38,519 bases of DNA from Flavobacteriales bacterium (GTDB lineage: Bacteria; Bacteroidota; Bacteroidia; Flavobacteriales_D; Crocinitomicaceae), in assembly GCA_947500875.1 (NCBI GenBank), contig CANMUN010000022.1, forward strand, positions 1-38,519, in the 5' to 3' direction. Both the position numbers and the translations under genes were made by a program. Positions 25,996 to 33,455 of this stretch are shown piece after piece. The stretch's first letter is position 1, and every line of letters starts with the position of its first letter. Below the pieces are notes generated by a model. The model worked only from the letters and a program-made list of their open reading frames with translations, was not told the origin of the DNA and did not search any database.

Positions 25996-27444
25996 TTAAT
26001 AATAAATAGCCCTTCGTACTTTCGAAACGTATTTGGCAAGCCGAATTACCTGTTTTGTATAACCGAATTCGTTGTCATACCAGGTATAAAGTACTACATT
26101 TTTGCCATCTTTCGAAACGATCGTTGCGTTCGAATCGTAAACGGAGCAGCAGGTATTTCCAATAATGTCCGATGAAACCAACTCGGGATCGAACGAATAA
26201 TAAATTTGGTTGACTAAGGCACCTTCCAACGCAGCGGATTTGATGAGTTCGTTGATGGTTTCTACCGTCGTTTCGCGGTTTAGTTCGAGGCTCAAGATTG
26301 CCAAGGATCCGTTGGGAGTTGGAACCCTTACCGCATTGGCGGTAAGTTTATCTTTCAGCGAGGGGATGACCTTTGTTACAGCACTTCCGGCACCCGTAGA
26401 AGTAATCACCATATTGATAGCTGCGGATCGACCTCTTCGCGGTTTCTTGTGCATATTGTCCAAAAGGTTTTGGTCGTTGGTGTAAGCGTGTACGGTCTCA
26501 ATGTGGCCTTTGACAATTCCGAGATGATCTTCAATAACTTTCAGTATAGGGCTAATAGCGTTTGTTGTGCACGAGGCGGCGGAATATATTTTTTCTTCGT
26601 CCAACTTTAAATCCCGTTCGTTAATCCCGAAAACAACGTTGGGGATTTCCTTTCCGGGAGCCGTTAATAGAACCCTTGATACGCCTTTTGCAGCAAGATG
26701 CCTGGATAGTGCCTCTTTGTTGGTGTAAATTCCTGTATTATCGATTACCAATGCATTGGAAATGCCATATGCGGTATAGTCGACATCTTCGGGTAAGTTT
26801 GAATGGATCATTTGTACCACTTGACCATTAATGACCAGGCATTTTCGTTCTAAATCCACGTTAACCGTTCCTTTGAAGGCACCATGTACGGAGTCATTTC
26901 GAAGAAGGCTGGCCCGCTTGAGGATGTCGTTATCTGAATTACCCCGTGTGACAATGGCACGCAATCGCAATTGTTGCCCTTTACCGGCCTGGCGGATTAG
27001 TTCACGTGCAGCTAACCTTCCAATTCTACCGAAACCGTACAATACCACATCTCTTGGCTCGAACCCTGGGTTTTGAGAATGCTCAAAACCTTTTAATTTA
27101 TGGGTGAGAAATTCCGACGGATGGCTCGAGGGACTCTCACTCAGCCATTCATTGGCAAGTTTTCCGATGTCCAGTTTCGCGGGGGCAAGGTTTAATTTTG
27201 CAATCTCTTCCGCCATAACAGAAGTGGTAAATACATCGATGGGTTTATTGACCACTTTCCCGGCGTATTCATGCAGGTTGAGCAGTTCGGATATGGTGAT
27301 ATCGGTTAAATGATGACGGAAGAGAACGAGTTCAATTCCTTGTTCATACATTAGTTCACCGACTTTGCCTTGAAGTTTTACGGCAGCTCTTTCTTGTTCA
27401 ATGTGATTTTTCAGTTCTTGTTCGTAGCCTAAAAGTGAATCCAT
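25996..27444 (-). CDS. gap: Glyceraldehyde-3-phosphate dehydrogenase with N-terminal extension
   Basis: A 482-residue protein; ordinary GAPDH has about 335 residues. Residues ~1-130 are an extra N-terminal domain rich in helix, with no motif I recognise. The NAD(P)-binding fold starts at RDVVLYGFGRIGRLA (131-145) and the catalytic Cys is C292 in SAASCTTNAISP. The C-terminal catalytic domain has HAYTNDQNLLDN, KPRRGRSAAINM and WYDNEFGYTKQV. It oxidises glyceraldehyde 3-phosphate with phosphate to 1,3-bisphosphoglycerate, or runs in reverse for gluconeogenesis. Long GAPDHs of about this size occur in other Bacteroidota, where a second, short GAPDH may serve glycolysis. It lies between the sigma factor terminator and the oxoamine synthase; no clear -7 box was found. 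Confidence 0.93.
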   Translation of the reverse strand: MDSLLGYEQELKNHIEQERAAVKLQGKVGELMYEQGIELVLFRHHLTDITISELLNLHEYAGKVVNKPIDVFTTSVMAEEIAKLNLAPAKLDIGKLANEWLSESPSSHPSEFLTHKLKGFEHSQNPGFEPRDVVLYGFGRIGRLAARELIRQAGKGQQLRLRAIVTRGNSDNDILKRASLLRNDSVHGAFKGTVNVDLERKCLVINGQVVQMIHSNLPEDVDYTAYGISNALVIDNTGIYTNKEALSRHLAAKGVSRVLLTAPGKEIPNVVFGINERDLKLDEEKIYSAASCTTNAISPILKVIEDHLGIVKGHIETVHAYTNDQNLLDNMHKKPRRGRSAAINMVITSTGAGSAVTKVIPSLKDKLTANAVRVPTPNGSLAILSLELNRETTVETINELIKSAALEGALVNQIYYSFDPELVSSDIIGNTCCSVYDSNATIVSKDGKNVVLYTWYDNEFGYTKQVIRLAKYVSKVRRAIYY

Positions 27445-27476
27445 ACGTTAAATTTTGATTGATGTTGATGTAAAGC

Positions 27477-27500
27477 AAAAAGGCTGCGAAAAGCAGCCTT
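27477..27500 (-). terminator. Rho-independent terminator after the sigma factor gene
   Basis: An 8-bp stem (AAGGCTGC/GCAGCCTT, 27480-27487 with 27493-27500) with a 5-base loop. On the minus strand it is followed by a short T run (27480-27477). It separates rpoD from gap. Confidence 0.8.
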
Positions 27501-27505
27501 AAATA

Positions 27506-28372
27506 TTAACCTAAATAGGTTTTTAACAGTTTATTTCTCGAGGTATGGCGAAGTCTTCGAATTGCCTTTTCTTTGATTTGACGAACCCTTTCCCGTGTTA
27601 AGTTGAATTTCGATCCGATTTCTTCCAAGGTTAGTCCATGGTTCATTCCAATTCCGAAAAACAAACGGATGATTTCTCGCTCCTTATCGGTTAGGGTGCT
27701 CAACGAACGTTCGATTTCCCGCTGCAATGATTCATTCATCAATCCAGAATCTGTCCTTTCGGATTCCGTATTCACCATCACATCAATCAGGGTTCCTCCG
27801 TCTTCATTGGTTGAAAGCGGAGCGTCAACGGATACATGCCTTCCTGCAACGTTCAAACTTTCTTTGATTTTCTCTTCAGGTACTTCAAGGGCCTCGGCTA
27901 ATTCTTCTGCAGACGGCGCGCGTTCATATTCTTGCTCTAACCGTGAAAAGGCCTTGTTGATTTTATTCAAAGATCCAACTTGATTTAAGGGTAAGCGAAC
28001 AATACGGGCTTGCTCTGCCAACGCCTGCAGGATCGACTGACGAATCCACCAAACGGCGTAAGAAATGAATTTAAAACCTCTTGTTTCGTCAAATTTTTGG
28101 GCCGCTTTGATAAGACCTAAGTTCCCTTCATTGATTAAGTCGGGCAATGTAAGGCCTTGGTTTTGATATTGTTTTGCGACGGACACAACGAATCTCAGGT
28201 TGGCCCTTGTCAATTTTTCCAGGGCTTTTTGATCCCCTGCTTTTATTTTACGAGCCAGTTCTACTTCTTCTTCGGCCGTGATTAATTCTTCGCGACCAAT
28301 GTCCTGTAGATATTTATCGAGGGATTGGCTTTCGCGGTTCGTAATGGATTTGGTAATTTTGAGTTGTCTCAT
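27506..28372 (-). CDS. rpoD: Primary RNA polymerase sigma factor
   Basis: A 288-residue sigma-70 family protein of the short Bacteroidota type, without region 1.1 and the non-conserved insert. Region 1.2 is near residues 15-45 ([10 protein letters not shown]). Region 2 spans [39 protein letters not shown] and [13 protein letters not shown], which bind core enzyme and the -7 element. Region 3 is ~130-200, and region 4 contains the helix-turn-helix [25 protein letters not shown] near the C-terminus. It is expected to read the TAnnTTTG promoters seen throughout the window. The upstream 130 bases are AT-rich; the best candidate box is TTACTTTG at 28413-28420 (7 of 8). Confidence 0.95.
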   Translation of the reverse strand: MRQLKITKSITNRESQSLDKYLQDIGREELITAEEEVELARKIKAGDQKALEKLTRANLRFVVSVAKQYQNQGLTLPDLINEGNLGLIKAAQKFDETRGFKFISYAVWWIRQSILQALAEQARIVRLPLNQVGSLNKINKAFSRLEQEYERAPSAEELAEALEVPEEKIKESLNVAGRHVSVDAPLSTNEDGGTLIDVMVNTESERTDSGLMNESLQREIERSLSTLTDKEREIIRLFFGIGMNHGLTLEEIGSKFNLTRERVRQIKEKAIRRLRHTSRNKLLKTYLG

Positions 28373-28504
28373 GCTTGTTCCTTTGCTTAAACTATATAAT
28401 TATCGATTTGAACAAAGTAAAATGAAAAAAAAGGTTTAGAAAAATTTTTTCAGGACAAATTTCAACAACTTATTAACCATCTATTTTTAGTAACTTTTGA
28501 TAAG

Positions 28505-29974
28505 TTACAGGCCAAATCCCTTATAATCTCGTGCTCCACTGGGCGTGACGATTTCCAATAATATCCCACGGTTCACCCCGTTTAACTTTTCGGTAAGTTC
28601 CTCGACGGTCTCAATCGATTCGTTGTTTACTTTAGTAATGATGGTTCCTTCGGTTATCCCCAAGGTTTTTAATTTCCCTGCAGAGACCGTTTTGACTTTC
28701 ACGCCATAGCTTATGTTTAAATCTTTTTTCTCTTTCGCACTAAGTTCAACGAAGGTGGCACCAAGAGCAAAGTTCTTGGCAATTTCTTCCTTACTTAACA
28801 ATTCGGTCTCGCCGTCTTTATTGCGTAAAACAACGTCTTTTGTTTCTTCTTCGCCGTTCTTCTTACGAAAGGTTACAACAACCTTGTCACCGGGGCGCTG
28901 TTTTCCAATTTCTTCTTGAAGTTGAGCAGGAGAATTAACCTCCTTAACCCCGATTTTTAGAATTACGTCTCCTGTTTTGAGTCCTGATTTGTCCGCTGAA
29001 CCACCGTCCACAACGGAATTGATGTAAACACCTTTGAGGTTTGGTAGATTCTCTTTTTCTTTGAGTTCCTGGTTTATCGAACTGATTTGAACCCCCAGAT
29101 AGGCTCTTTGTACCAATCCATAGTCGATCAAATCCTTGACTACTTTTTCCACTAAATTAACGGGGATGGCAAAGGAATAGCCGCTAAAAGCACCGGTTTG
29201 GGACGCAATGGCGGTATTGATTCCAACCAATTCTCCAAGGGTATTTACCAGAGCACCGCCACTGTTCCCCGGATTCACCGCGGCGTCAGTTTGGATGAAG
29301 GATTCAATAGGAACGATGTTCTTGTCCGAACGCTCAGATAATAAATTGATGTTCCTTGCCTTCGCACTTACAATCCCTGCCGTCACGGTAGACGTTAAGT
29401 TGAAAGGATTACCAACCGCTAATACCCATTCTCCAATTTTCAAGTTATCGCTGTTCCCGAATTTCATGGGCACCAAATTAGAGGCTCCGTCAATTTTCAA
29501 AACGGCAAGGTCCGTGGAAGGATCAGCTCCCACTATTTTTGCGGTATATTCCGCATTGTCGTTGAGAATCACATGAATTTCAGATGCGTTTTCAATTACG
29601 TGATTGTTGGTGACAATGTATCCTTCGGATGAAATGATGACGCCGGAACCAGCGCCTGAACCGTATTGCTTGAATTCACGTCCTCCGGCCCCAGGACCGT
29701 AGAAAAATTCTTGAAACATGTCACGTTGAAATGTGGTCGAAACAACTTTGGTGGTTACGTGCACCACGGAATTAATGCTCATTTGTGAGGCTTGCGTTAA
29801 ATCCGGTAAAATATCACCCTTTAAACCAACGGTTTTTGCATAATACCTGTTGCCATCGAGCAATTCATCCGACGTTCTACCATAATTTCTCGAGAAGGTC
29901 AAATAAGCCGCTAAAGGCAGCGTGCCGCTTACAACAGCCACACCAATTACTGCTAAAAAAAGTTTTCTATTCAT
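28505..29974 (-). CDS. HtrA/Deg family periplasmic serine protease
   Basis: A 489-residue trypsin-like protease with two PDZ domains, acting in envelope protein quality control. The triad is H125 (TNNHV), D155 (STDLAVL) and S238 (NPGNSGGAL). PDZ1 is about 300-390 (QRAYLGVQIS, GSADKSGLKTGDVIL) and PDZ2 about 400-485. I chose the ATG at 29974 rather than the TTG at 30013 because it begins MNRKLFLAVIGVAVVSG, a signal peptide or membrane anchor. The longer form would add 13 mostly polar residues before it. A perfect -7 box lies at 30021-30028, divergent from the dapF box. Confidence 0.94.
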   Translation of the reverse strand: MNRKLFLAVIGVAVVSGTLPLAAYLTFSRNYGRTSDELLDGNRYYAKTVGLKGDILPDLTQASQMSINSVVHVTTKVVSTTFQRDMFQEFFYGPGAGGREFKQYGSGAGSGVIISSEGYIVTNNHVIENASEIHVILNDNAEYTAKIVGADPSTDLAVLKIDGASNLVPMKFGNSDNLKIGEWVLAVGNPFNLTSTVTAGIVSAKARNINLLSERSDKNIVPIESFIQTDAAVNPGNSGGALVNTLGELVGINTAIASQTGAFSGYSFAIPVNLVEKVVKDLIDYGLVQRAYLGVQISSINQELKEKENLPNLKGVYINSVVDGGSADKSGLKTGDVILKIGVKEVNSPAQLQEEIGKQRPGDKVVVTFRKKNGEEETKDVVLRNKDGETELLSKEEIAKNFALGATFVELSAKEKKDLNISYGVKVKTVSAGKLKTLGITEGTIITKVNNESIETVEELTEKLNGVNRGILLEIVTPSGARDYKGFGL

Positions 29975-30020
29975 AATTTTATGGATTTTATTTACAATTT
30001 TAACAAGGATCAATGAATTA

Positions 30021-30028
30021 CAAAATTA
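30021..30028 (-). promoter_or_regulatory. -7 box for the htrA-type gene
   Basis: Minus strand TAATTTTG, a perfect TAnnTTTG match, with a leader of about 43 bases to the ATG at 29974. It is divergent from and identical in sequence to the dapF box at 30073. Confidence 0.5.
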
Positions 30029-30072
30029 AAAACGTGTTAAAGAATGTTAAGCAAGAGGGAAACATTTTTCCT

Positions 30073-30080
30073 TAATTTTG
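30073..30080 (+). promoter_or_regulatory. -7 box for the dapF operon
   Basis: TAATTTTG, a perfect TAnnTTTG match ending 3 bases before the ATG at 30084. Transcription would start at or beside the start codon itself, giving a leaderless mRNA. Confidence 0.5.
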
Positions 30081-30083
30081 AGC

Positions 30084-30863
30084 ATGTTTTTGGAGTTTGA
30101 TAAATTTCAAGGTACCGGCAACGATTTCATTGTAATAGATAACCGTGACGGTTCGCTGTTAGAGCTTTCTCCGAAGCAAATTATGCACATTACGGACCGT
30201 AGGTTTGGCATTGGTGCGGATGGGGTGATTCTCATGAATTCGTCTAAAGAGCATGATTTTCACATGGAATTTTACAATCCCGATGGCACCAAGAGTTTTT
30301 GTGGAAACGGAGCGCGCTGTGCGGTTGCCTTTGCCCAACGCAAGGGCTTTTCTATGGGGCATCAATGCTTTACCGCCATAGACGGAGAGCACAATTACCG
30401 AATCCAGGACAGCGTTTCGGTTCATATGAAAGACGTTGAAAAAGTAACTCACTTCGAGGACTCTAGAGGTTTTGCTCATACGGGGTCACCGCATTACATC
30501 CTTCAAACGAACGATCTTACTATTGAAAATGTCCTTAAATGGGGACGGCAAGTTCGTTATTCCGAGGCATATGCCGCGGAAGGGGTGAATGTCAATTTGG
30601 CGTTTGTCAAAGAAGGTAACGTGGTTGAAATTGCCACCTATGAACGAGGGGTAGAAGGTGAAACCCTCTCCTGCGGAACCGGAGCTACTGCCTGTGCATT
30701 GTACTTTGCGGATAAACTCGGGATGGAAAACGGATGCCTAAACGTGCAAACCAAAGGAGGTTTATTGCAAATTCGTTTTAATAAATCACATGACGGAGGT
30801 TTTGACAACATTTGGTTGAGCGGTCCTGCTGAGTTAGTCTTTTCTGGAAGCGTAGAGGTATGA
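30084..30863 (+). CDS. dapF: Diaminopimelate epimerase
   Basis: A 259-residue PLP-independent racemase that converts LL- to meso-diaminopimelate, for lysine and for meso-DAP peptidoglycan. The two catalytic cysteines are C73 in FCGNGARC and C197 in SCGTGATAC. The N-terminal FQGTGNDFIVID also matches the family. I chose ATG 30084. The TTG at 30078 would lie inside the -7 box and adds only two residues. It overlaps the GNAT gene by 4 bases (ATGA) and heads a series of overlapping genes ending at 37803. Two envelope genes in this series, dapF and mltG, both concern peptidoglycan. Confidence 0.95.
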   Translation: MFLEFDKFQGTGNDFIVIDNRDGSLLELSPKQIMHITDRRFGIGADGVILMNSSKEHDFHMEFYNPDGTKSFCGNGARCAVAFAQRKGFSMGHQCFTAIDGEHNYRIQDSVSVHMKDVEKVTHFEDSRGFAHTGSPHYILQTNDLTIENVLKWGRQVRYSEAYAAEGVNVNLAFVKEGNVVEIATYERGVEGETLSCGTGATACALYFADKLGMENGCLNVQTKGGLLQIRFNKSHDGGFDNIWLSGPAELVFSGSVEV

Positions 30864-31402
30864 CGCAGGGAATATCCGGTTTGAACCTTGTCCTACGCGC
30901 CGTTGAGCCCAACGATGCGTCCTTTTTGTTCATTTGGGAAAACAATCCTTCCAATTGGCGGATCAGTCATACGGAGGTTCCGTTTTCGATGCACAACATT
31001 CATCAATTAATCGAACAATTTTCAAATCCAAGAACGTCCGGACAAATTCGATTGATTATTTTGCATAAAGGGACCGGCAAGCCCCTCGGCACCATTGATT
31101 TATTTGACATCAGTTTTAAGCATGGTTATGCTACCTTGGGAATATTAATTGCCGATGAAGCAGACCGTGGCAAAGGTTATGCGGAAGAAGCCATCAACCT
31201 TTGCATTCACTATTGTTCGGAACATCTGGAATTGTACAACCTTCAATGTTTCGTGCATGCCGACAACCATGCGAGTTTGAACTTGTTTAAAAAATTACAT
31301 TTTCGAGAGGTGGGAGTTCGAAAGGAGTGGTATCTTTATAAGGAGAATAGAATCGACGAAATAGCTTTTCAATTATGTTTAAGAAATCTAAACCGGCAGT
31401 AG
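30860..31402 (+). CDS. GNAT family N-acetyltransferase (RimJ/RimL-like)
   Basis: A 180-residue acetyl-CoA-dependent acetyltransferase. The acetyl-CoA binding segment is ILIADEADRGKGYAEEAI (about 98-115) with the R-x-x-G-x-A pattern, and ADNHASLNLFKKLHFREVG (about 133-151) is the C-terminal core motif. The arrangement is close to RimJ/RimL or amino-sugar acetyltransferases; the substrate cannot be determined. It overlaps dapF by 4 bases and mltG by 28 bases, so its translation is likely coupled to both. A peptidoglycan- or nucleotide-sugar-related substrate is a guess from context only. Confidence 0.85.
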   Translation: MTQGISGLNLVLRAVEPNDASFLFIWENNPSNWRISHTEVPFSMHNIHQLIEQFSNPRTSGQIRLIILHKGTGKPLGTIDLFDISFKHGYATLGILIADEADRGKGYAEEAINLCIHYCSEHLELYNLQCFVHADNHASLNLFKKLHFREVGVRKEWYLYKENRIDEIAFQLCLRNLNRQ

Positions 31403-32466
31403 TATTAATCCTAAGTATTGCGGGTGCCATAGGAATCTTGGGTTTCATACTGCTTTTCCCAAAATTACAGGTCTATTGGTCGGGAATGACCGTCACTTCC
31501 AACAAAGGCGTTCAATCCTTGCTTCTTAAAGACCCCCTCTCCGGGGAGGAACTCGCTTCCGTGTTAGTAGCTCAAAATATCATTGATCAACCAGAGGATT
31601 TCATTCGGGTTGCAAAATATAAACAGTTGTCCAAAGAGCGTATCGCAGCAGGGATGTATGAAATTTCCCCCAGGACCAGCTATCGAACTTTGTTGAATGG
31701 ATTTACCAAAAATGCGGCAGGCAACGGTAATGCAGAAGTTGAAGTTACCTTAACGTTCAATAACTGCAAAACCCTCCAGCAAATGGCAGGAAAAGTCTCG
31801 AAATGCATCGCAGTCGACAGCGCCTCACTGATCACATATTTAATGAACGGATCCACCCTTGAAAAATACGGGTTCACATGGGAACAATTCCCTGCAATGT
31901 TCATTCCTAATACTTACAAGATTTATTACGACACCGATGCTGAGGCCTTTACCCAAAGGATGGCGCAAGAATTTAAACTATTTTGGACCCAAGATAGAAC
32001 CGCTAAATTGAAGTCTTTGGGACTCACCTCCCCAAGCGAGTTGACCACCTTGGCTTCCATTGTTTATGCGGAACAATCCAGAATTGCCGAAGAATGGCCC
32101 ACCATCGCAGGTCTTTATTTAAATCGTATCAGGACGGGTATGAAATTGCAATCGGATCCTACCTTCAAATTTTGTTGGGGCGACAAGTTGGAAGGCGTTC
32201 AACGTTTGCTGGCGGTTCATCGTTCCATTGTTTGTCCATACAACACCTACCTAATTAAAGGCTTGCCGCCGGGTCCCATCAATCTCCCTGAGGCCATTGT
32301 TTTAGAGGCAGTTCTTGGTGCTCCGAAAGTGAATTATTTGTTCATGTGTGCAAAACCGGACTATTCGGGGCGTCACAATTTCGCAGTTTCAGGCACCGAG
32401 CATTTGGAAAACGCGAGGGTATTTCAAAATTGGTTGGGCGAAGAACAAAAAAAGAAACAAAGATAA
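31375..32466 (+). CDS. mltG: Endolytic murein transglycosylase MltG
   Basis: A 363-residue inner-membrane protein of the YceG/MltG family. One N-terminal membrane helix (about 9-30, VVLILSIAGAIGILGFILLF) is followed by a periplasmic region. MltG cuts nascent glycan strands and helps set their length. The active-site region reads LASIVYAEQSRIAEEWPTIAGLYLNRI with Glu at 233, and LQSDPTFKFCWG and PGPINLPEAI are further family motifs. In E. coli the motif is ASIVEKET; here the first Glu position is Tyr and the second Glu remains. The start overlaps the GNAT gene by 28 bases, and its stop overlaps the aspG start by one base (TAATG). Confidence 0.93.
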   Translation: MFKKSKPAVVLILSIAGAIGILGFILLFPKLQVYWSGMTVTSNKGVQSLLLKDPLSGEELASVLVAQNIIDQPEDFIRVAKYKQLSKERIAAGMYEISPRTSYRTLLNGFTKNAAGNGNAEVEVTLTFNNCKTLQQMAGKVSKCIAVDSASLITYLMNGSTLEKYGFTWEQFPAMFIPNTYKIYYDTDAEAFTQRMAQEFKLFWTQDRTAKLKSLGLTSPSELTTLASIVYAEQSRIAEEWPTIAGLYLNRIRTGMKLQSDPTFKFCWGDKLEGVQRLLAVHRSIVCPYNTYLIKGLPPGPINLPEAIVLEAVLGAPKVNYLFMCAKPDYSGRHNFAVSGTEHLENARVFQNWLGEEQKKKQR

Positions 32467-33455
32467 TGGAACGCAGGAAGTTCATACAAGCCGGATCTTT
32501 AATCGTTGCTGCTGGTTTAATTAAGCCATTTCAAGGGGCTGAAATTCCCGTGTACAGTTTCGAAGAGCGCATTGAAGGCCCGATGATCATTTCCACTTGG
32601 ATCCATGGATTGGAGGCGAATCGTGCTGGATGGAGCATCTTGGAAAATGGTGGAAGCGCTTTGGATGCAACCGTTGCTGGTGCCATGCAAACCGAGTCGG
32701 ATGTTGCCAATCGAAGCGTTGGAATCGGGGGGAGGCCGGATAGAACAGGACACGTTACCCTCGACGCTTGTGTAATGGACGGCGATGGAAGAAGTGGAGC
32801 GGTGGGTTATTTGGAAGGGATTGCTCATCCAGCTGCTGTGGCGAAAGCCGTGATGGAAAAAACTCCTCATGCCATGCTGGTTGGTTCGGGCGCTCGACAA
32901 TTTGCCTTGGATAATGGATTTGCCACCATTAAAACGCCCCTTCCGGAGGTGAAAAAAGATTATTTGCAATGGCGAAAAGAGAACAAAGAGCTGATAAAGC
33001 GGCCTAAAATCAACCATGAAAACCACGACACCATTGGATTGATTGCGCGAGATGCGCAGGGACGTTTTGGAGGAACCTGTACCACCAGCGGTTGGGCATA
33101 TAAAATGCCGGGAAGATTGGGCGATTCCCCCATTATCGGGGCTGGACTTTTCGTTGATAACGAGGTGGGTGCTGCTACGGCAACGGGCTTAGGGGAAGCT
33201 ATCATCCGAGTTGCGGGGAGTGCTATTGTTGTGGAATTGATGCGAGGCGGAATGAAGCCTTCCGAGGCATGTAAAGAGGTTGTGATGCGAATCATACGCA
33301 AAAACAAGGATTTGACCGGTTTGCAATGCGGATTTATCGCCATGGACCGGCAAGGCAATGTGGGAGGATTCTCGGTTTACAACGGATTTAATTTTGCCCT
33401 GAAAACCCAAACACGAGACGAGATGGTTGACACCGAATTTGATCGAAAATGGTAA
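32466..33455 (+). CDS. Glycosylasparaginase (N4-(beta-N-acetylglucosaminyl)-L-asparaginase)
   Basis: A 329-residue Ntn-hydrolase that cleaves the GlcNAc-Asn bond of glycoasparagines. The autocatalytic cleavage and nucleophile site is HDTIGLIA, with T189 as the expected new N-terminus of the beta subunit. The N-terminus MERRKFIQAGSLIVAAG looks like a Tat signal, so export folded to the periplasm is likely. The frame is open further upstream, but ATG 32466 gives this signal and couples to mltG (TAATG). GIGGRPDRTGHVTLDACVMDG is a typical family segment. The next gene, a beta-mannosidase, overlaps by 7 bases. The family includes the well-studied Flavobacterium (Elizabethkingia) meningosepticum enzyme. 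Confidence 0.93.
   Translation: MERRKFIQAGSLIVAAGLIKPFQGAEIPVYSFEERIEGPMIISTWIHGLEANRAGWSILENGGSALDATVAGAMQTESDVANRSVGIGGRPDRTGHVTLDACVMDGDGRSGAVGYLEGIAHPAAVAKAVMEKTPHAMLVGSGARQFALDNGFATIKTPLPEVKKDYLQWRKENKELIKRPKINHENHDTIGLIARDAQGRFGGTCTTSGWAYKMPGRLGDSPIIGAGLFVDNEVGAATATGLGEAIIRVAGSAIVVELMRGGMKPSEACKEVVMRIIRKNKDLTGLQCGFIAMDRQGNVGGFSVYNGFNFALKTQTRDEMVDTEFDRKW

Noticed and set aside
32517-33410. Minus-strand ORFs across the glycosylasparaginase gene
   Set aside because: The plus-strand gene has the HDTIG nucleophile motif and full family length.
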